62,500 nucleotides of DNA, taken from the NCBI GenBank assembly GCA_009760855.2, contig WPIO01000055.1, positions 2,540,001 to 2,602,500 on the forward strand, read 5' to 3'. The translations under genes and the position numbers were made by a program. The notes below the pieces were generated by a model. That model made no database searches and was not told where the DNA came from. It saw only the letters and a list, made by a program, of their open reading frames with translations. How positions within the stretch are numbered: position 1 is the first letter of the stretch; every line of letters begins with the position of its first letter. This document shows positions 11,340-21,124 of this stretch, in pieces. Source of the DNA: Cristatella mucedo (taxonomy: Eukaryota > Bryozoa > Phylactolaemata > Cristatellidae).

Positions 11340-11665
11340 ATACTACCTCGCTGCTTCCGCATATCCTACCTCGCTGCAGCTTCTAAGTCAGGCTAGGCGT
11401 CAAACCACCCCTTCCCTCCCCCTTCGCTCGTCTGACTTTTAATTAGTTAGTACGCTCCCAAAGCCTGTAGCTCACTCCCAGCTGACGCCGCGACACCCAA
11501 CCGCTGACTTGACCACATTTAAAAAGATGCTAAAACTGCACCTGTTTGCTCACAGCGTTTGCCGAGTGCGTGCGAACTGGCCTTTGTTTGGCGGGCTTGT
11601 GCGTGCAGGTTATCACTCGCCGCATTAGGCCACTTCCTTCAGTTCTCTTATGGAGCGTTATGTAA
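11340..11665 (+). mobile_element. Decayed LINE-A fragment (C-terminal region)
   Basis: Plus-strand similarity to the C-terminal coding segment (ACGCTCCCAAAGCCTGTAGC, TCACTCCCAGCTGACG, GACTTGACCACATTTAAAAA). Many indels and no open frame. Confidence 0.6.
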
Positions 11666-12044
11666 ATGCTTTTTTTCTTGATAAGACCTTTGACTAATTA
11701 GCAAAAGAAGTCTAAAAGAACTGTTGACAGTGCTGCTCGAGCAACATGAGTTGACTGATGATGGATAACTGATCAATCAATCGAGAACGAGATTGCTCTG
11801 GTTGTTTAATGGTTGTTGATTGGTGGTTTAAGGCCAGATTACCAAAATGCGTCACCAGCAGCCATGCCCATTCATTATCTGTCGCTAGGTGTTCTCTGTC
11901 TGCATGACAGGTGGCAGGAAATGGCACATTTATTGTAGATGACCTGCCCATCGAAACCTAACCCATAGTGACGAAGGTGCCGCCGAAAACTACATGCGTC
12001 CGTAGCGGCATGTCGCAGTACGTATGTGAAACAAAGCCTGTCTT
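11666..12044. other. No gene seen
   Basis: Moderately AT-rich sequence between LINE-A fragments. A short open frame on the minus strand (11712-11951) has no recognisable domain. Confidence 0.4.
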
Positions 12045-12465
12045 AGAGAGCTTCTTAAAGATTAGCCATTGATCCATTACGGAACTTCTGCGAAACTCTC
12101 AACAGGGACATCACGTCACGAATGCATGGACTCGCGCACAACTCGTGGCATCTCTGTCTAAGCAGTCTCGAATTTTCATACTGGTACACAGTTTAAATAG
12201 ACAGAACCTGATGGCGTGGAGCTGATGCAATCGTCTGGCCCGAGGAGAGGCCAGCTTGGAGTCGGACGTTGAGATTGTGTGCGGAAGTTGCAGGAGGAGA
12301 TACACCGGTCGAGTTTATTTTGAGGGTTAGACGTTCCAGTCTCTGAGTAGTACAAGGTTTTCTCACAAAGGTTGCATTTACTGTCATTAAATTAGAAAAA
12401 AAATATTTCTGCCATCCAAGTGCAAGTGACAGCAACACATGCGGCAAGTGATTCGACATGATTTA
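12045..12465 (-). mobile_element. LINE-A fragment, connector region
   Basis: Minus-strand similarity to the part of LINE-A downstream of RT motif C: the GAATTTT and GTGGAGCTGATG connector landmarks, then GAGGGTTAGACGTTCCAGTC and TTTCTGCCATCCAAGTGCAA. Broken by several frameshifts. It lies head-on to the plus-strand LINE-A at 12525. Confidence 0.7.
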
Positions 12466-12524
12466 ACGTAATTCATAGCCGTCTAAATAGTCATAAATGG
12501 GTTTCACACAGCCACCCTCAGTGC

Positions 12525-13210
12525 AACCAAACTTCTAGCTAGTTTTGCCGATGTGACCGCCAAGCACGATCTAGTTTTTTACTTCTATGCAGACGACACT
12601 TGGTTGTACCTTCCCTTCGAGCCCCGCCCCCAACACTCCAGCACGTCGATTTCTCTACACGGCCTTACTGCATGTATCGCTGACATCCACACATCGACGG
12701 CAGCCAACTTTTCCCAATTGAATGAATACAAAACCAAATTAATCATTATGGACAAATCAAGTGTGACACAGAAACTGGATCAATTATCGGCTCCTCCAGC
12801 ATATCTCCTGTTGCCTTAGGTGTCCTGTTCCAAAGTAGCCTTTCACTAGATGAACACGTAAGCTCCGCAGTCATGTCCGCCTACTTTCAGCTGCATACAA
12901 TTGCTAAATTCGGGCTTTCTTACACAGGGATACCGCATCCAAATTGGTCCACGCATTTGTAGCATCCCCTTATCTCGACTTCTACGACTAACTGCTTGCT
13001 AGTCAACCGGCTCGTGCAGTCGCGTGCTTACAGTTGGTGCGCAAATCTGCAGCTAGGCTCGCCCGTCGCGAGCGTCGCAGTCGCCACACCGCACCACGCC
13101 TCTTCTCGCCGACCTAAACTGTCAAGCAGTCAAGCAGCGTATCGACATTCTACGGCTATTCCCGCTGCTGTCAACTGTCAAGCAGAAGCATCCTTCCCAG
13201 AAGCAACGGC
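12525..13210 (+). mobile_element. LINE-A fragment, RT motif C to C-terminus
   Basis: Plus-strand LINE-A starting just before RT motif C and running through the connector (CTTTCACTAGATGAACACG, TTTCAGCTGCATACAATTGC) and into the C-terminal region (CACGCCTCTTCTCGCCGACC). No 3' tail is present. Confidence 0.75.
12553..12819 (+). pseudogene. LINE-A reverse transcriptase fragment with intact FYADD
   Basis: An 88-codon open frame holding RT motif C as YFYADDTWLYLPFEP, followed by the CIADIHTSTAANFSQLNEYKT segment and IMDKSSVTQKLDQL. In non-LTR reverse transcriptases the two aspartates of YxDD bind the catalytic metal ions, and both are kept here, unlike the copies at 6873 and 43587. Motifs A and B are missing because the copy starts just before motif C, so it cannot be functional. 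The frame fails at 12820 in the connector. Confidence 0.8.
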
Positions 13211-13705
13211 CGCGTCGACGTAAGAGCGGCGACCGCGAGCGGCGACCGCAGGTGCTTTTTTCCTCAGATTCTCTTTGTCCGCATCGCTTCAGCGACCGCC
13301 AAGTTTGCGGTGATCGCGCCACCCGCGTGCACCGCGTGCACGGCGTGCGCTGCTGCGGAAAAGTGGTAAAGAGCCAGAGAGTAAACAATGGGGGAGAGGG
13401 GCAGCCAGCGGCCAGCGCCACCACCACGGCGGTGGCTCGGCATGACCCCTCGACCTCGCGCCTCAGCAAAATGACGCCCAGGACGCACAGGTTACCAGCG
13501 TGCGCCGAATGCTCGGATCGTTCGGAGGAGGCAGCAGACTAGAGTTACGTGACATACGTGACAGCTAGCCAAGCGAGACGCACCGGCGGTGCGGGTAGCC
13601 GGAGGCGTGGGAGCTCTCACGGCCATACGGAGCACTACGCACTACGTGGCGCCGTTTCCCTCGTCCGGAGCGCCGCAACTTGGATATCTACTTGTATATA
13701 GAGTA
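13211..13705. other. No gene seen
   Basis: GC-rich sequence (GCGACCGCGAGCGGCGACCG and similar short repeats) before the palindrome. Open frames of about 75-115 codons on both strands overlap one another and show no domain. Confidence 0.4.
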
Positions 13706-13737
13706 CAATAGACATCCCCGGCCGGGGATGTCTATTG
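13706..13737. repeat. Perfect 32-bp palindrome
   Basis: Positions 13706-13721 (CAATAGACATCCCCGG) are the exact reverse complement of 13722-13737, with no spacer. Palindromic pairing ends at 13705/13738. It immediately precedes the GA/CA simple-sequence tract. Confidence 0.97.
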
Positions 13738-13738
13738 C

Positions 13739-13939
13739 AGAGAGACACAGAGCGAGAGAGAGAGACACACACACACACGCACACACACACACACGCACGC
13801 ACGCACGCACAAGACGAGACGAGAGAGAGAGAGAGAGGGAGAGAGAGAGAGAGGGAGACACATACGCACGCACAAGACGAGACGAGAGAGGAGAGAGTGA
13901 GTGAGACAGAGAGGGAAAGAGAGGGAGTGCGAGAGAGAA

Positions 13940-13971
<32 letters not shown>

Positions 13972-14090
13972 AGAGAGAGAGAGGGAGACACACACGCACG
14001 CACGCACAAGACGAGACGAGAGAGAAGAGAGTGAGTGAGACAGAGAGGGAGAGAGAGAGGGAGTGCGAGAGAGAAAGAGAGAGAGATAGA

Positions 14091-14125
<35 letters not shown>
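13739..14125. repeat. Complex GA/CA microsatellite with internal higher-order repeat
   Basis: The block ACACAC...GCACGCACAAGACGAGACGA followed by (GA)n occurs three times (about 13763, 13857 and 13986), so larger segments have been tandemly duplicated within simple sequence. Long Ser/Leu frames on the minus strand are artefacts. Confidence 0.93.
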
Positions 14126-14274
14126 GAACGCAAGAGTCACGGAAGAGAGAGCGAGTGGTTTGGCAAAATCGCGAATGGCAGGCGCACAAGTACTGAAATG
14201 CTGGTTTTTAAATCAATCAAACTATAACATCGCCAGAGAGCATGAATGCTCCGCCGAGCTACAGTTTAGGAATC

Positions 14275-14345
14275 GAATGCAGACGGCTCTCCTGCGTAAC
14301 ACCCACCAAGTGTCTGTGGCTCTATGGAGTTAATGACGGAAATGC
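14275..14345 (+). mobile_element. LINE-B 3' tail fragment
   Basis: Plus-strand LINE-B terminal segment: CTCCTGCGTAACACCCACCA, then CTATGGAGTTAATGACGGAA. It matches the ends of the copies at 39839, 22168 and 52396. Severely 5'-truncated. Confidence 0.75.
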
Positions 14346-14604
14346 ATTCGATTACATTACACCGAAGAGATGGTGTTTCGGTGGTGCATTAAGCCCTGCG
14401 CGAGGTGTACATTCGGCCTTGCTACTCTGCCGCTGCGGAGTGCGCAGCAGCTCTACGCCGAGAGCCGCGCCGACTCGTCGACGAGGCGTGAGCGCTCTCG
14501 GCGGCCGTCGAGAAAACTGCGTGTCCGCCACGTGGGCCGCGGCGGAACGCGATGGAAGGAAGGGAGCGCCGCCGCCGCCGCAATTCCGGACGCGCCAGCT
14601 CTTT

Positions 14605-14617
14605 CGTCACGTGACGC
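14605..14617. promoter_or_regulatory. E-box palindrome GTCACGTGAC (site 1)
   Basis: CGTCACGTGACGC has a CACGTG core with symmetric flanks preferred by bHLH-ZIP factors of the USF/MITF/TFE class. It lies in CpG block 2a, 352 bp from an identical 13-mer. Binding is inferred, not shown. Confidence 0.35.
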
Positions 14618-14954
14618 AACCTGCTGGGGCGCTCGCTTCGGCGTCAAGGTCTTTCGGTGCGCGCAGCTAGTGCCGCGGTTTGGCCCGCGGCAGCAGCCGA
14701 TGGCTCAGAAGCCGAAGGTATCAACTGGCAAGTCCGAGCAGGCCAATTCTTCCGCTTGGCGCCCGCGTGAAGGACTCAAAGGCAGGACGAACCGGCGTCA
14801 TCGAGCGCTAAGCGCCTTCGAAAACGAGTTCGACGTCGCCTCGGCTTCGGGTAGCCGAGCGTCAGGCTTCGACGATCGTCCACTGTCGATGCCTACGTCC
14901 TAGGCCGGCCGCAACGCGGCCCCAAAATCGCGACGCACCGAGGCATCGTCTGAC

Positions 14955-14970
14955 CGCGTCACGTGACGCG
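14955..14970. promoter_or_regulatory. E-box palindrome, 16 bp (site 2)
   Basis: CGCGTCACGTGACGCG is a perfect 16-bp palindrome around CACGTG and contains the 13-mer of site 1. It lies about 38 bp before the CCG tract. Confidence 0.35.
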
Positions 14971-15004
14971 AGTGCTCCGTCCGCGGTGCATCCGTAGGCG
15001 TAGG

Positions 15005-15006
<2 letters not shown>

Positions 15007-15066
<60 letters not shown>
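15007..15066. repeat. (CCG)n tract, about 20 units
   Basis: Uninterrupted CCG run. All phases are open on both strands, which gives the poly-Arg and poly-Ala frames seen there. Confidence 0.97.
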
Positions 15067-15069
<3 letters not shown>

Positions 15070-15462
15070 GTGTTGAATACCCGTAGACGAGCGAATACAG
15101 AACGCTCTTGTCTGAGGACGGCTCCTGTCGGCGCCCCGGGCTCGGCGTATGAAGCTGGCGCTAATCTCCGCCACCCGACGCAATTGAATTGCTTCACTAC
15201 TGGAGGGAAGCGCCAACGCCCGCAAGTTCAAGGTCACTAGCAGACCCTGGCGGTGGCGGCGGGAAGCGCGCAAGCGGCAGGCGAACTGCCTGCGAGAGCG
15301 GGACGTGCGGGGCCCACGGGAACGACAGGCCGCACAGTCGCTCAGGATTATGCCGGAAATAAGTAGCCCAGTTAAAAGTTCTGAGACAAGTTAAAAGTGG
15401 GCGAGGCAGGCCTTTACTAGGGTGGTGCCTGCCAGGTCGTGCTCACGCCTGGCTCTTGTGTT

Positions 15463-15628
15463 CGAAAGATAGATAGAGAGAGGAGAGAGAGAGAGACAGA
15501 GAGGAAGAGAGAGAGAGAGACAGAGAGACAGAGAGAGACAGAGAGACACAGAGAGAGAGACAGAGAGAGAGAGAGACAGAGATACAGACAGACAGACAGA
15601 CAGACAGACAGAGAGGGAGAGACAAGGA

Positions 15629-15712
<84 letters not shown>

Positions 15713-15930
15713 ACGGAAAAGAGACGCGGAAGAATGGTAGAGAGGATAAGGAGGAGGAAAAGGAAGAGGAGATAGGAGAGGGTGACGAAGAGGGGAGATT
15801 GAGAAGTAGAGGGATTGAATTCGATTTTTTGAGAGATTGAGAGAATTGAGAGAATTCGCGGCTCGAAGGAAGTTAGTAAGATAGGAAGGAAGTAGCGCTG
15901 CGCTAGAGGGAACGAATTAATAATAGTTAT
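15463..15930. repeat. GA/GACAGA microsatellite with GA-rich flank
   Basis: GATAGATAGAGAGAGG, then mixed (GA)n and (GACA)n, with a pure (GA)n run at about 15645-15711, then a GGAGGAAAAGGAAGAGGAG-type purine-rich flank to 15930. The spurious frame of 133 codons is Arg/Glu/Thr repeat. Confidence 0.93.
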
Positions 15931-15934
15931 AACG

Positions 15935-16830
15935 TATTTATGTAGCACCCTCAGAGAACTGAATCTCTTTTCAGGTACTTTACAGATTCTGTATAAAAAG
16001 CATTACAAAATGATTGGTGGGAACATCCGCAAGCAGCAGGTACAATGTATCTGCAGGTACGAATGCACGCGAAGAACGAATCGCAAAGACTCACCAAATT
16101 CTGTAATAGAAAGGTGCGTTTTAAACTTCTTTTTAAATGTCGTCATCTTAGGAGACGTTATGACGCGTGTCGGTAGCGAGTTTCAGGCTTTGGTAGCATA
16201 TGAACTAAAGGGACGATATCCAACGGTTTTGAGGTTCGTACGAGCTATGGCTAAACTATTCGAGTCAGAACAGCGGATTGTACGATTCTTCGTGAAGTGG
16301 AGAAGTAGCTCTGATAGGTACGCTGTGGCCAGAGAATGAAGGGACCTAAAAGTGAGTGACAGAAACTTTGAAGTCGAAGCGCTGCTTGAATGGCAGCTAG
16401 CTCAGGTCGGCGAGAAGTGATGTGAGGTGGCAATTGCGACGCTCGTGACAGACGAGCCTAGCTGCAGAGTTTTGCACAAGCTGTAAGCGCCTGATTGAAC
16501 AGCCAGGGAGACCAGCAGGGAGTGATTTACAGAACTCGAGACTGGATGTCGCACAAGCATGGACCACTTTGGATGTAATATCACTGTCTGAGCAAGCCCG
16601 AATTTTGGCATTGTCATGTCGCTGAAATTAGGCAGACTTGACCGTGGAGCTGATGTGGTCGTCTAATGAAAGGTCACTTTGGAGCAGGAGGCCTAGATTA
16701 CGTGCAGCTTCAAATGGAGATATGCTGGCGGAGTCTATTTTGAGGGTCAGGTTCTCTAATCTCTGTATCGCACTTGATTTTCTCTTAACTAGAAAGAAAT
16801 TCGGAACAGCAGTGCTAAATAAGAAGGAGA
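15935..16830 (-). mobile_element. LINE-A copy, connector and C-terminal coding to tail
   Basis: The minus-strand tail is at 15940-15980 (GCACCCTCAGAGAACTGAAT, CTTTTCAGGTACTTTAC). The C-terminal coding segment, decayed into three frames, lies at 16060-16440 (ALVAYELK / FKVSVTHF region). The connector QRLENLTLKIDSASISPFEA...LSLDDHISSTVKSA reads open at 16628-16800. The 5' end is at about 16800-16830, where unrelated CpG block sequence begins. The frame that runs through this junction (16628-17098) is a chance fusion. Confidence 0.82.
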
Positions 16831-17199
16831 GTGCGTCACATCTCGTCGCATTCGTCGGAACTTTCACGCAAGAGGCCGCCGAAAGCGTATATCGAATGGT
16901 GACCCCAAATCGCGACCACCGCCATTTTATCCGCATTCGCGACGTCTGCGCTCTACACTGGCAAACGGAACGGCACGGCGGGAGAAAGCTGTGACGCGTG
17001 GAGCGAAATCTGTCGGCGCTCAGCGAGCGCTGCCGCGAAGCGCCGCTGAGCTCCGCCGCCGCTGCTGCTTCGTCGTCGTCGTTGAGCGAGTTTCCCAATC
17101 GTCATCTACTGCATCTGAGTCCAAATCGGAGCGAGCGGCCTTCCTTTGGTCGACGAACTCGTAGACATTCAATAATCGTCGCCCATACCCAGCAGGGAG

Positions 17200-17220
17200 T
17201 ATATTTATAAGCGACGTCAC
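17200..17220 (-). promoter_or_regulatory. Candidate CRE + TATA core promoter
   Basis: Read on the minus strand: GTGACGTCGC (17211-17220), a cAMP-response-element-like TGACGTCG, is followed directly by TTATAAATATA (17200-17210), a close TATA-box match. Initiation would be expected roughly 25-30 bp further, near 17170-17175, with transcription towards lower coordinates. The region upstream is CpG-rich. No identified gene lies downstream: LINE-A starts at about 16830. On the plus strand the same A/T core is a poorer TATA match. Confidence 0.3.
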
Positions 17221-17254
17221 GAGGTTCCGCTCGGCCGCAGCCGATCCCATTCGC

Positions 17255-17285
17255 GCGCAGGAGGCGCGCGCGCCGCCTCCTGCGC
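17255..17285. repeat. 12-bp inverted repeat, 7-nt loop
   Basis: The arms GCGCAGGAGGCG (17255-17266) and CGCCTCCTGCGC (17274-17285) are exact reverse complements. It lies about 40 bp from the CRE-TATA candidate on its upstream side. Confidence 0.9.
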
Positions 17286-17571
17286 TCGCTCGCGCGCTCG
17301 CGAAGGAGACGGCGCTAACTCGAACGTGTCTACCGGGGAATTGTGGGGCCGCCCTTAGGCTATCAGCTCCGTAGCAGCTGGAGCTGAGCACACGACCGCT
17401 GCCGCCCCCTGGCGGTGGAGGCGGCGGCGACTCGCGGACTTCGCGAATTCTCTCTCGGAGCATTTCCGCCGCCGCCGCCTGCCGCGGGCAGGCAGCTCGG
17501 CGGCGGCGGCGGCGGCAGCTGCGGCGGCGGCGCTGGCCTGCAGCGGCAGAGCCCAGTGCACAGTCGATGCT

Positions 17572-17572
<1 letters not shown>

Positions 17573-17617
<45 letters not shown>
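17573..17617. repeat. (CGG)15 tract
   Basis: Uninterrupted CGG run, complementary in strand sense to the (CCG)n tract 84 bp further on. Confidence 0.97.
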
Positions 17618-17618
<1 letters not shown>

Positions 17619-17697
17619 CGAGCGCAGGGCTGTCTAGCAAGAGCTGGAGTGGCGGCGGCCGCGGCGGACGGCGGCGATTTTCCCCTGCCCGCGTCAG

Positions 17698-17700
<3 letters not shown>

Positions 17701-17788
<88 letters not shown>
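17701..17788. repeat. (CCG)29 tract
   Basis: An 88-bp uninterrupted CCG run, the longest trinucleotide run in the window. With the CGG run at 17573 it forms an inverted pair. Confidence 0.97.
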
Positions 17789-18650
17789 ACCCCTTCCGCG
17801 AGCGAGCTGCCTGTCCGCCGAGCGCCCCGGTGCGAATTTCTGCGCCTACGCTGCCTCGAGCGACGGCGAAGCAGTCGCTTTGAAAACGAGGCGTGCGAGC
17901 AATTTGGCGGCCGGGGCGATATTTGCCTGTGGGGCGCAATTTCAGTCCACCTGCGGTTCATTGATTTCGATTTCGTCTCTCCGGCTCTCGAGGCGCGGAA
18001 GCCTCGTGGGCTTCGATGGCCGCCGACAATGGCGCGCGCTCGCGCGGCCCCGCGCGAGCGCGCGCCATTGTTCGTCGCTGTCTCCGCTCCCCCCCCCCGA
18101 GCAGAGCCAGCGTCGCGAGCAGAGCTCCCCGAGCAGAGCCAGCGTCGCGGTCCCTGCGCTCGTGTGCACTCGTGCGCGCGCGCCGTGCCACGGCGGCAGC
18201 GTTTTTTTTTTCTTCAAGTGAGGGCGTTTACAGTTCGTCAGCCACCGACGCGGCGAAAAAAGGCTTTCCGACGGCAACAGCGAGTGGCGGTCTGGCGCCC
18301 GCGCTCTGCGACGCCGCCAGACGGGCTGTCGCTGAAAAGACGCTGCCGCGACGCGACGAGGAGGCGGAGAAATGCGCCATCTGGCGGGCGACGTCGATGA
18401 CCCGGCAGCAGACGACGCGTCCCGTCTCAGTGTCTACGAGCGGCTGCACTGATACCGGCCGTTTGCCGAGATCGATCCGCTTTTGCGATGCGTTCTCGCG
18501 TGCCAGCGGACGTCGCGGCAGTCGAGGCCGAGCGCGACTCGCGCGGAAGCGGCGGAAACGGAAGTCGGCTAGTGAAGACGCCCTCGGCGCGAGAAAGAAT
18601 CTGAAGCGAATGCGACAGAATGGTAGTGATTAAAATGATGGCGACAATAA

Positions 18651-19440
18651 TGACAATGACAAGTCGCCTTTCTTTAGCAGACTTACGGGAATGTAATCTC
18701 CATCCTGACTGCACAGGGGCTTTGCAAATCGCTACAGGTTAGCAGATGCGTTTTTTCCGTATTTGATAGGAGCGATCGTGAAGAGTAAAAGCAAATGCCG
18801 AGAAAGCAACGATTGGTCGGCAGAAGCTCTCGCGCGTCTTTCGCATCGTTCTCGCTCCCTTCGCTCTTCGCCGCCGCCAGCTCCGCGACGTCGCAATGTC
18901 GCTCCGCGCGTGCGAACGCGGTCGCACGCGACCGCCTGTAGTAGTAACCATCCTGCTGCAGTCGACAAAAGACACGCGTGGCTTACATAATCAACCTAAA
19001 TAAATTGATTTAAATAATCTAGTTTCGAATCATCGACGTCAGCTTACGTACGTTACGTACGAGTGGGTCAAGTGGAGAGAGGGAGCAGCTGATCTCATGG
19101 CCGGCGCTGACCAATGGGAGCGAGCGCAATTATTAATGCGAACGGCGAAGTTGACTCTCATCTTTGGGAAGTGAATTTCGTCTCTTAACAAGACCAAAAG
19201 TAAAAGAATTATCGAACGCAGGAAAGTACAAAAATTTGATAGCCACTGATCTCGAACAGAATAAGCATGACCATGGCAGACGGCAACAGAAAAACGACCA
19301 AGATAGCAGCCGTTTCACTCAGCAGAACTTCTACTAAAGCGTAGTTTTATCAAAGCCAATCTCTGTTAATTAAAGCGAGAAAGTCCGTCCGTCCTTCCAT
19401 CACTCGGCAAGATGGCGTAACGTTTTCTTCCGTGACCGTA
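18651..19440. other. No gene seen
   Basis: Composition falls from GC-rich to mixed. There is a short palindromic ACGTACGTTACGTACG near 19046-19062. No conserved frame or repeat family was recognised. Confidence 0.4.
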
Positions 19441-19582
19441 CTATAATAAAAATAATAATGCATTTGATAAAGCGCCCTCGGAGAACTCAGTCTCTTTCTA
19501 GGCGCTTTACATTTGCTGCAAAGGAAACGCGATTGAATGGTGAGTAAAATAATGCTTGATAAACAACATGAATGATAGGTCT
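19441..19582 (-). mobile_element. LINE-A 3' tail fragment
   Basis: (AAT)n, then GCATTTGATAAAGCGCCCTC, CTTTCTAGGCGCTTTACATT and GCTGCAAAGGAAACGCGATT: the last approximately 140 bp of LINE-A. Severely 5'-truncated, with a good match to consensus. Confidence 0.88.
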
Positions 19583-19734
19583 AGTTATAACTTCTTCTAC
19601 AATGACTCAGCGAAGCAAGTTCACAGGCAGTGAGCTCTTGCACAAGCAAAAGACTCGTGAATAAACTTTGGAACTTTAACATTTGTGATTTTAAGCTCAA
19701 TGAATACGCCAAATATAAAAAGGTCCCCAACTGA

Positions 19735-19929
19735 GATGACTTGGTCCAGCTTTTAAGGTGCTCGCCCCGACCAAGGTCTAGCTGAGGTCGTGGGCTCGAG
19801 CCCCGAGGCATATGTGAAGCGCCTATATAAATTTCTCTTGGGGCGCTATACAATATATATATATGTATATATATATAATTTGTATAGCTCCCAAAGAGAA
19901 ATTTATATAGGAGAAATATATATACATAC

Positions 19930-19990
<61 letters not shown>
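19735..19990 (+). mobile_element. SINE-B copy b with fold-back tail and (AT)n
   Basis: The head (TTTTAAGGTGCTCGCCCCGA), the B-box-like GGGCTCGAGCCCC at about 19793 and the tail GAAGCGCCTATATAAATTTC...GGGGCGCTATACAA run to 19853. The tail segment is then repeated in inverse orientation at 19880-19911 across an (AT)n loop, followed by a long (AT)n/(ATAC)n to 19990. Confidence 0.8.
19822..19911. repeat. Near-perfect 32-bp inverted repeat (SINE-B tail fold-back)
   Basis: Arm 1 is 19822-19853 and arm 2 is 19880-19911, each spanning CTATATAAATTTCTCTTGG and GCTATACAA. They are separated by 26 nt of (AT)n. It could extrude as a cruciform or be transcribed as a hairpin RNA. Confidence 0.9.
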
Positions 19991-19992
<2 letters not shown>

Positions 19993-20109
19993 ACAACGGC
20001 GAGAGACTAAGAGAAGAGGAAGCACAAGGGGGAAGTAGTGCCTTTGAAGCTCAATACATGTCGGTGAAATTCCTCCGCGACCTTTCATGGCTATCGACTA
20101 TATTAATCG

Positions 20110-21124
20110 TAACGTCTGTCAGTAATAAAATATTTTTTATAGCTTCCAGAGAAAACTTATTCTCAGAGTCGCTGGAAAGGGAGCGTGTCAGATGGTTAGG
20201 GATATCAGAGTTCACAGGTCAGCGAAGCGCATCGGCGCGCACGTGACCGTAATACACACGCAATGACCAGATGCAGCGAGGAGCAGGTGGGCTTTCAAAA
20301 TTCGCTTATGTAGGATATCTTTAAGTCTGGGGCGTGTGTCTTGACGTCTGCAGGTAGCGAGATCCAGACTTTTGGAGCATACAAGCGAAAGGCACAGTTT
20401 CCAAAGAATTTGAGCTGGGTAGAGGCACGACTAAGGGAGTTCAGTCACAAGACCGGATGTTATGATGCAAAGCCAGAGGAAGATGTTTTTTCTGATGTGT
20501 TTTCTCAATATCTTTAAATGAGCGAGATAATAAAAAGACTAAAAGTGAATGACGCAACCTTGAAGTCAAAACTTCGTTTGGCGGGGAGCGACTGAAGATG
20601 CGTGCGAGCACGTGAAACGTTGCAGTTGTAGCGCTCACGGCAAAATGCCTAGCTGCCAAGTTTTTGCACCAACTGCAAGCGTGTTAATGCACTGGTCGGA
20701 AGACCTGCAAGTAGTAAGTAACAGAAGTCTGTGAAAAAAATGTAAGGAATGCATGTACCAGCTAGGCTGTAATATTCTAATCTAGGTAGGCCTGAGTTTT
20801 TGCGACGATACGTTGTTAAAACTAGGGAGGCCTAACTTAGGAGTTAATGTGCTAATATAGTGACCTACCATTTTGGAAGACAATACCGAGATTTCATTCG
20901 GATGCCGTAGGAAATATATCGATAGGACCAATTTAGAAGAGTGGGCATTTTAATTTCCAAGCATCACATGGTTTCACGGTTTTCCATTGATTTTAATTAC
21001 GGTCAAGTATTAGAAAGTTTGCTGCCATCCAAGTTCGAATCTCTACCAAATTTCATGCAGGAATGGAGTTGAGAGAGAGACTTGCGAAAGAAAAGTATCG
21101 ATGTATCTATGTAATGCATCCCAT
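20110..21124 (-). mobile_element. Decayed LINE-A copy
   Basis: Minus-strand similarity along the whole 3' half of LINE-A: TTTTGGAGCATACAAGCG and CAGTTTCCAAAGAATTTGAG (C-terminal region), GTGAATGACGCAACCTTGAA, TTTTTGCACCAACTGCAAGC, and GAAAGTTTGCTGCCATCCAA near 21020. Many indels and no reading frame. It abuts the LINE-B copy at 21125. Confidence 0.7.

Larger units (their letters stand above)
14346..15462. other. CpG-rich block 2a
   Basis: GC- and CpG-rich sequence with overlapping frames on both strands. It contains the (CCG)n tract at 15008-15066 and two copies of the E-box palindrome CGTCACGTGACGC at 14605-14617 and 14957-14969. It could be a promoter-type CpG island, but no exon can be defended. 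The plus-strand frame 14370-14903 ends in a less repetitive part (from about 14701, MAQKPKVSTGKSEQ...) without recognisable homology. Confidence 0.5.
16831..18650. other. CpG-rich block 2b
   Basis: GC-rich block with CGG/CCG tracts, an inverted repeat at 17255-17285 and a possible promoter at 17200-17220. Long frames (17020-17961 minus, 313 codons; 17415-18221 and 17567-18400 plus) cross the tracts and are mostly homopolymer. A repeated segment (GCGCTCGCGCGGCCCCGCGCGAGCGCG, near 18030-18066) is itself nearly palindromic. The non-repeat ends of these frames are unidentified. Confidence 0.5.

Noticed and set aside
12045-13210. Twin-primed (5'-inverted) single LINE-A insertion
   Set aside because: The minus and plus parts cover overlapping regions of the ORF (both include the connector), so they are better explained as two copies.
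13635-14189. 184-codon minus frame and overlapping frames rich in Ser/Leu
   Set aside because: They are translations of GA/CA microsatellite; every phase is open.
16628-17098. 156-codon minus frame that seems to start MGNSLNDDDE
   Set aside because: Its first codon is TTG, not ATG, and its second half is decayed LINE-A connector sequence. It is a chance fusion at the LINE-A junction.
17020-17961. 313-codon minus frame, the longest in the window
   Set aside because: More than 25 residues are from CGG/CCG repeats. It is Arg-rich, has competing frames on the other strand and contains no domain.
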